From positions 206,877 to 270,876 of the forward strand of contig JBFNFA010000005.1 in assembly GCA_040797845.1 (NCBI GenBank): a DNA stretch of 64,000 bases, read 5' to 3'. The position numbers and the translations under genes were made by a program. The notes below the pieces were generated by a model. That model did no database searches. It was not told the DNA's origin and saw nothing but the letters and a program-made list of their open reading frames with translations. The DNA comes from Clostridium_AW sp040797845. Lineage in GTDB: Bacteria; Bacillota; Clostridia; Clostridiales; Clostridiaceae. This document shows positions 56,624-63,881 of the stretch, piece by piece. Position 1 is the stretch's first letter. Each line of letters starts with the position of its first letter.

Positions 56624-57142
56624 ATGGAAAATTTTTTAATTAAAGAATGTAGTTTAGAAGATATAGAAAAAATTAAATACATAAGTAAAAAAACATTTTA
56701 TGAAACATTTTCTAATGAGAATACAAAAGAAGATATGGAAAATTATTCGGAAGAAAATTTTTCTTATGAACAGTTAGAGAGTGAGATCAAAAATAATGGT
56801 TCAAGATTTTATATAGTTGAAGATAATGAAGAAGTAGCTGCATATATGAAACTTAATCTTGATAAAGCACAAACAGAGACAGGGCATGATAACACATTAG
56901 AAGTTCAAAGAATTTATGTATTACAAGGATATAAAAGTAAGCATATCGGTAAAAAGTTAATACAAAAATCTATAGAAATTGGAAGAAATAACAATCTAAA
57001 TTATATTTGGTTGGGTGTATGGGAAAACAACATAAATGCGATAAAATTTTATGAAAAGCAAGGATTTGAAAAATTTGATACACATATTTTCAAATTGGGT
57101 GAAGATGAACAGACAGATAATTTGATGAAATTCATATTGTAA
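56624..57142 (+). CDS. paiA: PaiA-like spermidine/spermine N-acetyltransferase (GNAT)
   Basis: A 172-residue GNAT of the same length as B. subtilis PaiA. ISKKTFYETFSNENTKEDME, AAYMKLNLDKAQTETGHDN, LEVQRIYVLQGYKSKHIGKK, YIWLGVWENNINAIKFYEKQ and the ending GEDEQTDNLMK match PaiA in order. It probably acetylates polyamines or related amines with acetyl-CoA. No paiB partner is adjacent. TTGGAGG lies before the ATG. It is a one-gene unit between P4 and R2. Confidence 0.85.
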   Translation: MENFLIKECSLEDIEKIKYISKKTFYETFSNENTKEDMENYSEENFSYEQLESEIKNNGSRFYIVEDNEEVAAYMKLNLDKAQTETGHDNTLEVQRIYVLQGYKSKHIGKKLIQKSIEIGRNNNLNYIWLGVWENNINAIKFYEKQGFEKFDTHIFKLGEDEQTDNLMKFIL

Positions 57143-57167
57143 AGTTTATTTATAATAAATAAGGTAA

Positions 57168-57250
57168 TACACAATTTTCTTATATTGCGGACAAGCTGGT
57201 CATTTATTTAAGATTAATAAATGGATATTGTAAGATAGATTAAAAGGCTA
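57168..57250 (+). repeat. Recurrent intergenic module R2 (~80 bp)
   Basis: ACACAATTTTCTTATATTGC, GGACAAGCTGGTCATTTATT and GATATTGTAAGATAGATTAA; same order as R1 and R3. Confidence 0.75.
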
Positions 57251-57285
57251 TGAATGAAAATTTATTTTATATGGGGGGAGATAAA

Positions 57286-57588
57286 ATGATTATTGATAAT
57301 AATCCAAAAGAAAAGGAAGCCATGGAGGCATTTCGTAGAGGAGAACGTTCACTCGGTCATAAACTTCAAGATGAATTTGTAGCAGAATTAAGAGAGAATA
57401 TAGGAAAAGTAGATCATTGCACCTGTGAAAAAGCATGTAAGTATCATGGCAAATGCGTAGAATGTGTTGCCATACATAGAGCACATAGAGATCATCTTCC
57501 AAACTGTTTTAGAAGTTTAGTTAATGAAAGGATTGAAAAACTTTCTGAGTTAACAGAACATAGCATTGTAGAACAAATAAAGAAATAA
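57286..57588 (+). CDS. Small Cys-rich protein (DUF6485-like)
   Basis: About 100 residues from ATG 57286 (GGGGGGAG before it; the ATG at 57250 has no RBS). Residues ~50-80 hold CTCEKACKYHGKCVECVAIH and LPNCFRS, a Cys/His pattern like DUF6485 (CxxC...C-x2-C...LPxCF), likely binding metal. A helical N-terminus precedes it. Module R2 is upstream and hairpin T7 begins 15 bases after the stop. Confidence 0.65.
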   Translation: MIIDNNPKEKEAMEAFRRGERSLGHKLQDEFVAELRENIGKVDHCTCEKACKYHGKCVECVAIHRAHRDHLPNCFRSLVNERIEKLSELTEHSIVEQIKK

Positions 57589-57602
57589 TGTATATAGAGG
57601 AA

Positions 57603-57640
57603 ACGCCGTATTATTCAAAACTGAATTTTATGGTGTTTTT
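57603..57640 (+). terminator. Cassette-type terminator hairpin T7
   Basis: ACGCCGTATTATTCA (57603-57617) pairs with TGAATTTTATGGTGT (57622-57636), then T run. Confidence 0.8.
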
Positions 57641-57658
57641 ATATGACTTTTTAAATAT

Positions 57659-57720
57659 ATTACAGCGTAAATATGATATAGTTACCATTAATAATGTGGA
57701 AATAGTGGTTTATTACATAA
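57659..57720 (+). promoter_or_regulatory. Recurrent promoter module P5
   Basis: ATTACAGCGTAAATAT, then GATATAGTTACCATTAATAA and a GGAAATAGTGGTTTATTACA end. It is the most divergent of the five copies. Confidence 0.6.
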
Positions 57721-57746
57721 AAGTTAGTGTAATGGTGGTGAGATTT

Positions 57747-58298
57747 TTGAACGATTTTAAAATTCAATTATCAACTCAAAATTGGATTGATAATGTACCA
57801 GATGATGGTAAAGATTTATGTTCTCATGGAAAGGTGCAATTAATGATTAATGGAATAGTTTTAAGTAATGAGAATAGTGGAGATTGGACAGTTGCCTCTT
57901 CTGGCTTAAGGTTAATGAAGTCCGCAATTTACGGATATGACAGTAGAATAGATTTTGAATTGATACCATGCTGTGGATATTTGAAAATGTTTCCGAGTTG
58001 TAATAGATACATAACATGGGATACTGAAATAAATGGCAATTTAATTATTATCTCCAATATTCAATGTTCAGAAGTTGATAAGGAGGAGTTAAAACCATTA
58101 AGCGGCAAAATTGAAATTCAGTATATGGAATATGCAACTCAAGTGTTGAATTTTGCAAATAAAGTAATTGAATTTTACTCATCTTCCTTGCCGAAACAGT
58201 TTTATTCTAAATATGAGGAAGAAGAATATGAATTATTTTGGAAAGAGTTCAATGAATATCATCAGACTTTAACAAAGGATATAGACAAGAAGAATTGA
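57747..58298 (+). CDS. Soluble protein of unknown function
   Basis: About 183 residues from TTG 57747, which follows GGTGGTGAG by 4 bases. The frame is open further upstream to 57588, but that part crosses hairpin T7 and module P5 and is not coding. The sequence LSTQNWIDNVPDDGKDLCSH, GKVQLMINGIVLSNENSGDW and LELIPCCGYLKMF-like strands, with a helical C-terminus (YEEEEYELFWKEFNEYHQTL), fits no family I recognise. The DUF4275 gene follows after 25 bases, probably in one transcript. Confidence 0.65.
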   Translation: MNDFKIQLSTQNWIDNVPDDGKDLCSHGKVQLMINGIVLSNENSGDWTVASSGLRLMKSAIYGYDSRIDFELIPCCGYLKMFPSCNRYITWDTEINGNLIIISNIQCSEVDKEELKPLSGKIEIQYMEYATQVLNFANKVIEFYSSSLPKQFYSKYEEEEYELFWKEFNEYHQTLTKDIDKKN

Positions 58299-58323
58299 TT
58301 TTAAATATAAAAGGAGTGATTAA

Positions 58324-58764
58324 GTGAGCTTAGTTAACATACTTAGAGAGAAAAATATTAAAGTGAAAAAAATACCAAAATGGGGAAATGTTTTAAGGAA
58401 GCAGTGGGAAGATAATTTTGCCAGTCATATGAGTGATGATGAAAAGAAGAGCATTTCTATGTATGACAACGATGGGTTCAGTGGATACTTATGGCATCTA
58501 TTTAGCAATAAGAAAAAAGAGTGTTTACAGGGACAAGAAGCTAAAAAAACTTTTAATGCTGAACACAAAAATAATTGCTATATTTTTTATCAACACACAA
58601 ATTACGTTTTGATTCTTGAGAATGCAGGTGGATTGAAAGCAGGTGACTTGCAGGATGAATTTGATGTCTATGTTGTGGACAAAGATTTTAATTGGACTTA
58701 TGTGAAAACCCATGAAACTGGATGGTGTGGTCCTTATTTCAGTAGAAGAGATACAAAGAAATAA
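58324..58764 (+). CDS. DUF4275 protein
   Basis: A 146-residue soluble protein. KIPKWGNVLRKQWEDNFASH, then GYLWHLFSNKKKECLQGQEA and CYIFYQHTNYVLILENAGGL are DUF4275 blocks. The C-terminus WTYVKTHETGWCGPYFSRRD is well ordered. The function of the family is unknown. The start is GTG 58324 behind AAGGAGTG. Confidence 0.75.
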   Translation: MSLVNILREKNIKVKKIPKWGNVLRKQWEDNFASHMSDDEKKSISMYDNDGFSGYLWHLFSNKKKECLQGQEAKKTFNAEHKNNCYIFYQHTNYVLILENAGGLKAGDLQDEFDVYVVDKDFNWTYVKTHETGWCGPYFSRRDTKK

Positions 58765-58776
58765 AGTTTACCCTTT

Positions 58777-58815
58777 AGAAAATGGATATATTAGTATATA
58801 ATTGTAATAAAATAC
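58777..58815 (+). promoter_or_regulatory. Recurrent promoter module Q3
   Basis: AAATGGATATATTAGTATAT followed by AATTGTAATA; TATAAT is the probable -10. Related to Q1 and Q2. Confidence 0.6.
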
Positions 58816-58860
58816 TTAATGGTAATATTAGGTGGATTATAATAAAGGAGAGGATAATCT

Positions 58861-59100
58861 ATGAGAGACAATAAAGTAGATAAAGGATTTGAACTTATAT
58901 ACTGGAACTTGAGTTATAGAAGAAAATTTATTAGAACCTTATGGATGATACCTTTTTACACTGCTGTATTAGCATTTATATGGTTTATAAATAGCAATAG
59001 TGTAATGAATACTATATTAATAATATTTGGTGTTGTTGTGCTTCTTATACAGTTAATCTATACTTACTCAAGATGGAAGAAAGATGAACAATCTTCTTAA
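58861..59100 (+). CDS. Small membrane protein with two helices
   Basis: A 79-residue protein. A cytoplasmic basic start (DKGFELIYWNLSYRRKFIRT) is followed by two membrane segments (TLWMIPFYTAVLAFIWFIN; ILIIFGVVVLLIQLIYTY) and a charged end. The layout resembles small YxlC-like or anti-sigma accessory membrane proteins, but no family is assigned. RBS AAAGGAGAGG. The next gene overlaps or follows directly. Confidence 0.65.
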   Translation: MRDNKVDKGFELIYWNLSYRRKFIRTLWMIPFYTAVLAFIWFINSNSVMNTILIIFGVVVLLIQLIYTYSRWKKDEQSS

Positions 59101-59347
59101 AAGGAGATTAAATTATGAAAAAAAGAATTTTTTTATACTAAGCATACTTTGTCTTATAGGTTTTATTTTGATAGTAATTCAAAGTATTTATATTTATAAT
59201 TTTGGTAAAGTAATTTTCATAGGTATTCCTTTGTGTTTCATAGGAGTTATCTTTTTATATATTTCAAAAAATGAAAAATATAATTGGATTGCCTGGATTT
59301 TTTTATTACTCATTATTTCTTCAATTGCACTTTTAGCAAATTCTTAA
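59084..59347 (+). CDS. Small three-helix membrane protein, start uncertain or frameshifted
   Basis: The open frame gives 87 residues with three membrane segments (FFILSILCLIGFILIVIQSI; VIFIGIPLCFIGVIFLYI; WIAWIFLLLIISSIALLA). ATG 59084 lies inside the preceding gene behind only GGAAGAAAG. A far better site, AAGGAG at 59101 with ATG 59115, opens MKKRIFLY and stops. With eight instead of seven A at 59118-59124 it would read MKKKNFFILSILC in the main frame. So the gene is either start-shifted or disrupted by a one-base change in the A run. Confidence 0.6.
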   Translation: MNNLLKRRLNYEKKNFFILSILCLIGFILIVIQSIYIYNFGKVIFIGIPLCFIGVIFLYISKNEKYNWIAWIFLLLIISSIALLANS

Positions 59348-59433
59348 AAGTTAATTAATAAAATTACTTTATGATATTCTCATTATGTTGTCCTATAGAA
59401 AAGTGTGTATTAGATTTAAGGAAAGGGCGTATT

Positions 59434-59625
59434 TTGAAAATGAATAAATTGAAAGATACTGAAAGTGTTATAGTTGCTATAATGGGTTCTTTACTTTTAA
59501 CTGAATATGTTAATAGAAATATTAAACAGCTTATAGATAGTAGTAAAAATAAAAGTTTAAGTAATAATCAAATAATATTAGAAACATATTCAAAGAAGTT
59601 TAAAATTACAGTAGAAGAAGTTTAA
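59434..59625 (+). CDS. Small soluble protein, function unknown
   Basis: About 63 residues from TTG 59434 (AAGGAAAGGG 7 bases before); ATG 59440 is the alternative. The sequence KDTESVIVAIMGSLLLTEYV and SLSNNQIILETYSKKFKITV is short, helical and partly hydrophobic. No family recognised. It is followed after 87 bases by a lipoprotein gene. Confidence 0.5.
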   Translation: MKMNKLKDTESVIVAIMGSLLLTEYVNRNIKQLIDSSKNKSLSNNQIILETYSKKFKITVEEV

Positions 59626-59712
59626 TTCACAACATGAAGATAGGTCAATATTATATCGCTTTAGTAAAAAACGAACTAAAGATTATTAAGGTTTTTCACA
59701 GGAGTGATTTAG

Positions 59713-60393
59713 ATGAAAATCAAAATCATAAGTGTGCTTATTGTGTTTCTGTTAAGTATTTCAATTACTGGGTGTTCGAGGGGGAAGAAAAGTTTAAACT
59801 TAAACAATAAGACTCAGATGCTATCTAATAATTCGGTATTAGAAGCATATAAAGCAGTATTGCAGAACAAGACTGAATTCTTCAGCACAGATAACAAGAA
59901 AAAATTATATTTGAATGATTTTTTAACTAACGAAGAAATTTATGGCACTATCTTCAAAGTAACGCACTTTACGGTACTTGACATGGATGGTGACAAAGTG
60001 CCTGAAGTTGTTCTTGAATTATCAGTAGGCAATGAACCGGAGTTTTATGAAGTTTTGCATTATATGAATGATACAGTTTATGGATACCTTATTGTGTACC
60101 GGGGTTTAGAAGGGCTAAAAGAAGATGGAACATTTCGTTATTCAAGCGGTGCGGCAGATAATGGATTCGGAAAATTGAAGTTCGAGTTAGATGCCTTTAA
60201 AACTGACATATTAGGGTACAGTAAGTCAAGTCAAGGCGATGCTAACTTAATCATATCATATTTCATTAATAATAAACCAGTTACAAAAGAATCCTATGAT
60301 TCTTTCGTGAATGAGCAATTTGGAAAAAAAGATGAAATATGGTACGAATTTTCTCAAAAAAATATTGAAACTGAACTCTCTATAAATCCATAA
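59713..60393 (+). CDS. Lipoprotein with Ca-binding-like Asp loop
   Basis: A 226-residue lipoprotein (lipobox SITGC, Cys about 21). The mature part contains SVLEAYKAVLQNKTEFFSTD, then FTVLDMDGDKVPEVVLELSV, an FG-GAP/EF-loop-like DxDGDxxPE motif at about 93-101, and YEVLHYMNDTVYGYLIVYRG. This pattern is common in clostridial extracytoplasmic lipoproteins of unknown role. RBS AGGAGTG. Module R3 lies 36 bases after the stop. Confidence 0.75.
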   Translation: MKIKIISVLIVFLLSISITGCSRGKKSLNLNNKTQMLSNNSVLEAYKAVLQNKTEFFSTDNKKKLYLNDFLTNEEIYGTIFKVTHFTVLDMDGDKVPEVVLELSVGNEPEFYEVLHYMNDTVYGYLIVYRGLEGLKEDGTFRYSSGAADNGFGKLKFELDAFKTDILGYSKSSQGDANLIISYFINNKPVTKESYDSFVNEQFGKKDEIWYEFSQKNIETELSINP

Positions 60394-60428
60394 CGTATTT
60401 TTGAAATGCTGTTAATAACAGGCAAACT

Positions 60429-60512
60429 GCACATTATTCTTATATTGTAAACAAGCTACCATTTATTTCAGATTAGTAAGGGGATATTGTAAAATAGATT
60501 GAAGAACTATAA
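60429..60512 (+). repeat. Recurrent intergenic module R3 (~80 bp)
   Basis: GCACATTATTCTTATATTGT, AAACAAGCTACCATTTATTT and GATATTGTAAAATAGATTGA; the same order as R1 and R2. No gene follows it on the plus strand before the terminator at 60586, so its cassette may have been lost. Confidence 0.75.
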
Positions 60513-60585
60513 AAGAAGCTTTAGAAAGAATCGAAGGTGCAGTAAATAGTATTACGTAATCTTCTTATTTAGCATAGTAATAATA

Positions 60586-60622
60586 AAACCGCAGTAGTTT
60601 TGATACTTACTGCGGTTTATTC
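60586..60622. terminator. Bidirectional terminator
   Basis: AAACCGCAGTA (60586-60596) pairs perfectly with 60608-60618. It serves the anti-sigma-like gene on the minus strand (36 bases beyond its stop) and plus-strand read-through. Confidence 0.75.
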
Positions 60623-60653
60623 AGTTTATAATAATAGTTCAAAAAACAAATTG

Positions 60654-61847
60654 TTAATTTATATATTTTGAAGGTAAAACACCATTAATCTCTATGGTTG
60701 TAATTTTTTCATTATTTATAAATTCTAATAAATCTTTAGCTTCTCCATAAATTAAAAATCCGTAGATATTTATTCCGTTCTTTTCAACATAGTTTAGAGC
60801 ATTTTTATAATATTCTCTTTTAGTACCTCCATGGTCTGACTCTAACACTTTAACTGATTTATGCCTGTCGTTAGCATATCTCAATAATGAAATAAAATGT
60901 TTAGTATATCCTTCTTCCATGAATCCATCTTCAATGGTACCCATATGCTCTGAAATGTAATCGAACAATTGTAAATATGGATATTTATCTTTATCTGGAC
61001 TGTCGTTAGCAATTGATCCATCAAAGTAATTAGGGTTAAATCCAGACAAAGAATAAATCCTCTCACCTTTGCTTATAGTGCGCACTCCTGCCCATTTAAA
61101 CTTAACTGTATCATAATATTTTTCTTTTAATTTAGTAAATTCCTCTATACTTAAATCTTCTTTAAATATTACATTGGCAGAAATATAAGAAAGAGGATTT
61201 AATTTCTTAATATAATTGATCACTTCATTCTTTTTCTCGTTTTTCGTTTCAACAGGGTCGCTTTTAAACATATCAGAATACATGATCTCCATAAAACCTA
61301 AATCATGGTCATTAGGAAAATCTTGAAGGTTTCCTATTAGAATGTTTCTTTTAATCTTAGCATTAACATCTCTTTTCTCATCATTAAATAAATTTGTTCG
61401 GTGAAAAGATATATCATATGCACCAAATCCTAAATTCTTTGAGGGTGCAGTAGTAATTGTATAGCCTGGTGAATTTAATTCAGTAAGGGCTTTTAAGTCA
61501 AAATATAAATCTTCATCATATTGACCAACTGTCTTTTGAGAGGGATTATAATAAAAACTACTTACAACGGAAGAAGCAACGTAATAAACAGTAAATAATA
61601 TTAAAAATGCAATAGAAATAGTGGACAATATTGTTTTACGTAGTTTATTATTTGCAGTTTTTTCAAGAATGGTTATCTCATTATTAACATTGGCCTGTAC
61701 ATTATCTTTTTCAAAATCTACATCATGACCTTCAGACAAATAATTCTGAATTGATTTATACTTATCAAGTTCTTCTTCTATTAATTTTATCTCTTCCTCA
61801 GAAGGGTTCCCATGGTCATACTTATCTAATAAATCTTTAAAGCTCAT
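60654..61847 (-). CDS. Anti-sigma-like membrane protein (Sigma_reg_N / Sigma_reg_C layout)
   Basis: 397 residues. The cytoplasmic N-terminus (MSFKDLLDKYDHGNPSEEEI) and linker lead to one membrane segment (ILSTISIAFLILFTVYYVAS) at ~72-90. The large outer part contains DISFHRTNLFNDEKRDVNAK, LNPLSYISANVIFKEDLSIE, KFKWAGVRTISKGERIYSLS and YGFLIYGEAKDLLEFINNEK. This is the architecture of sigma factor regulator proteins paired with ECF sigma factors. No sigma gene is adjacent on either side. AAAGGAGG lies before the ATG. Confidence 0.75.
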   Translation of the reverse strand: MSFKDLLDKYDHGNPSEEEIKLIEEELDKYKSIQNYLSEGHDVDFEKDNVQANVNNEITILEKTANNKLRKTILSTISIAFLILFTVYYVASSVVSSFYYNPSQKTVGQYDEDLYFDLKALTELNSPGYTITTAPSKNLGFGAYDISFHRTNLFNDEKRDVNAKIKRNILIGNLQDFPNDHDLGFMEIMYSDMFKSDPVETKNEKKNEVINYIKKLNPLSYISANVIFKEDLSIEEFTKLKEKYYDTVKFKWAGVRTISKGERIYSLSGFNPNYFDGSIANDSPDKDKYPYLQLFDYISEHMGTIEDGFMEEGYTKHFISLLRYANDRHKSVKVLESDHGGTKREYYKNALNYVEKNGINIYGFLIYGEAKDLLEFINNEKITTIEINGVLPSKYIN

Positions 61848-62279
61848 TTAAATTCCTCCTTTGGAGTAGCTAGAAAACTAGTAAAAAGCCTGGTTTCAGG
61901 CAATTGCTAAGTAGCTAGCCTTTATCATAATTCAATATTAACTACATTTTATCATAAAAATGGTAATAATGGTAATCGTGGAGGGTTAAATATATAGCTT
62001 AAAACAATATATGCTTCAAGTAAGACTAAATAATCTTATTGATATATATTTAGTAAAATATGATATAATTTTTTTGAAAGATAATTCCAATTTATATTTA
62101 TTGCAAAGTAGATAGTATTTGTAGTAAGAATAAAGTTTTAAATAACTTAGATTTTCTTATTAGTAAGTCAGACTAAAGAATGTACATATATTGTATTATT
62201 AAACTTCCAATATGATTAGGGAGGATTTTTGATTTGATAGTAAGAATTTAGGTAGAAAGTATAACATAGAGGAATGTGA
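61848..62279. other. Intergenic region between divergent genes
   Basis: No gene. A GCCTG-GTTT-CAGGC hairpin (about 61889-61902) and two AGTAGCTAG words flank it, upstream of the anti-sigma-like gene. They may mark its promoter or operator. The right part is AT-rich leader of the LUD gene. Confidence 0.4.
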
Positions 62280-62897
62280 ATGAGTGAAGAAAGGTTTATA
62301 AAATTAAAAGAAAACTTTAAATTAAGAAATATAGAAGTACAGTATTTTGAGACTCTAGAAAATGTTAAATCATACATATTAAATATTATACCTATGGAAT
62401 GTACCATTGGAATTGGACATTCAGCTACACTTCAGAAGATAGATATTACAAATTCTCTATTAGAAAGAGGAAATATTGTATATGATAAAGAACTTGCAAA
62501 AAATAGAGAGGAATGTAAAGTCTTAAAGAAGAAGGCACTTACTACAGATTGGTATATTACTGGTTCAAATGCTATATCCGTTGATGGACGAATTGTTAAT
62601 GTAGATTATAGTGGTAATAGAGTAGCGGCAATTACTTTTGGACCAGATAAAGTAATAATTGTAGTTGGAAAAAACAAAGTTGAAGATACAGTAGATGAAG
62701 CAATAAAAAGAGTGAAAAATATAGCATGTCCTTTAAATGCAAAACGAGCAGGATTTAATCCACCCTGTGTAACATTAAATAAATGCGTAGATTGTGTTTC
62801 AAAGGAAAGAGTTTGTAATAGTATTTCAATAATTGAAGGACAATCAGATAGTGATAGAATTAAGTTGTTTATAGTTAATGAAGAATGTGGGTTTTAA
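62280..62897 (+). CDS. LUD-domain protein (LutC/YkgG-like)
   Basis: A 205-residue protein of the LUD family. MECTIGIGHSATLQKIDITN, TDWYITGSNAISVDGRIVNV, AITFGPDKVIIVVGKNKVED and VDEAIKRVKNIACPLNAKRA are the family blocks. A Cys-rich segment (CVTLNKCVDCVSKERVC) near residue 165-180 may bind metal, as in related stand-alone LUD proteins of anaerobes. LutC takes part in lactate oxidation with LutAB, but those genes are absent here. Its role is open. Confidence 0.82.
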   Translation: MSEERFIKLKENFKLRNIEVQYFETLENVKSYILNIIPMECTIGIGHSATLQKIDITNSLLERGNIVYDKELAKNREECKVLKKKALTTDWYITGSNAISVDGRIVNVDYSGNRVAAITFGPDKVIIVVGKNKVEDTVDEAIKRVKNIACPLNAKRAGFNPPCVTLNKCVDCVSKERVCNSISIIEGQSDSDRIKLFIVNEECGF

Positions 62898-62986
62898 CAC
62901 ACACTTCTAACCTACATCTTTGTGCATTAAATGTCGGACAAAGAACTTTCATTTTATGTAGACTAAATATAGAAAGGATTAAATCT

Positions 62987-63832
62987 ATGGATTGGTTAGA
63001 GAGAATGAATAAGGCATTGGACTATATTGAAGACAATCTTGATGACGGGATAGACTATGGAAAAATTGCGCAAGCAGCCTATTGTTCGGAATATCATTTT
63101 TCAAGGATGTTTTCTTCTATTACAGGGATATCACTTTCAGAATATATTAGGCGCAGACGCTTGACACTTGCTGCATTTGAAATTCAAAAAAGTGATGTTA
63201 GAATTATTGATGTTGCAATTAAATACGGATATCAATCTGCTGACTCGTTTTCACGAGCATTTCAAAAGACACATGGAATAAAACCTTCCGATGCTCGAAA
63301 TAAAAGTGTGCAATTAAAGGCCTTTCCACGAATTTCCTTTCAAATTTCAATTAAGGGAGATAAGGAAATGGAGTACAGAATTGAGAATATTGATTTTGAA
63401 TTAAGAATTGTAGGAAAAGGTAAAGTAGTAAAAACAAGTAGAGCATTTAAAACAATACCTACCCTTTGGAATAGTGGAAAAAAAGATGGATTTATGCAAC
63501 AGTTAATTGATATGTCATGGGAGAATCCAAAATGTAAATTAGAAAGTATATTAGGCGTTTGCGGAAAAGAAGCAGCTATTACAGATGAAGAATTTACTTA
63601 TTTTATGGGAGTAAGATATGACGGTGAGGCTCATAGTGACATGGAAACTATAATTATTCCGCCAAGTACATGGGCAGTTTTCCCAAATGTCCCAGATGCA
63701 TGGAAACGTCTATATTCCGAATGGGTGCCAACCTCAGGTTATGAACTTGCTAACTTACCATGCATTGAATGTTATTACGGACCAAAACATAAACCAAGAC
63801 ATGAATTGTGGGTTCCTGTTATTCCTAAATAA
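62987..63832 (+). CDS. AraC-family regulator with GyrI-like effector domain
   Basis: About 281 residues from ATG 62987 (AGAAAGGATT before it; the longer frame from 62885 overlaps luxury upstream sequence without RBS). Two AraC helix-turn-helices lie at residues 1-110 (DYGKIAQAAYCSEYHFSRMF; DVAIKYGYQSADSFSRAFQK). A GyrI/Rob-like effector domain follows at ~125-280 (ELRIVGKGKVVKTSRAF; ETIIIPPSTWAVFPNVPDAW; CIECYYGPKHKPRHELWVPV). It resembles YdeE-type regulators that respond to small hydrophobic compounds. It is a one-gene unit; its target is unknown. Confidence 0.87.
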   Translation: MDWLERMNKALDYIEDNLDDGIDYGKIAQAAYCSEYHFSRMFSSITGISLSEYIRRRRLTLAAFEIQKSDVRIIDVAIKYGYQSADSFSRAFQKTHGIKPSDARNKSVQLKAFPRISFQISIKGDKEMEYRIENIDFELRIVGKGKVVKTSRAFKTIPTLWNSGKKDGFMQQLIDMSWENPKCKLESILGVCGKEAAITDEEFTYFMGVRYDGEAHSDMETIIIPPSTWAVFPNVPDAWKRLYSEWVPTSGYELANLPCIECYYGPKHKPRHELWVPVIPK

Positions 63833-63881
63833 TTTTTTAATATAGAATGAGTATAATCTTTGGTTGAAGTTAATATGCATT

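Noticed and set aside
57588..57746. Long upstream extension of the frame at 57747
   Set aside because: It would translate terminator T7 and promoter module P5; the ribosome site GGTGGTGAG points to TTG 57747.
42784..60512. Integron with attC sites
   Set aside because: No integrase in the window and no attC-type core sites (GTTRRRY/RYYYAAC) at the hairpins; the modules are terminators and promoter-like sequence.
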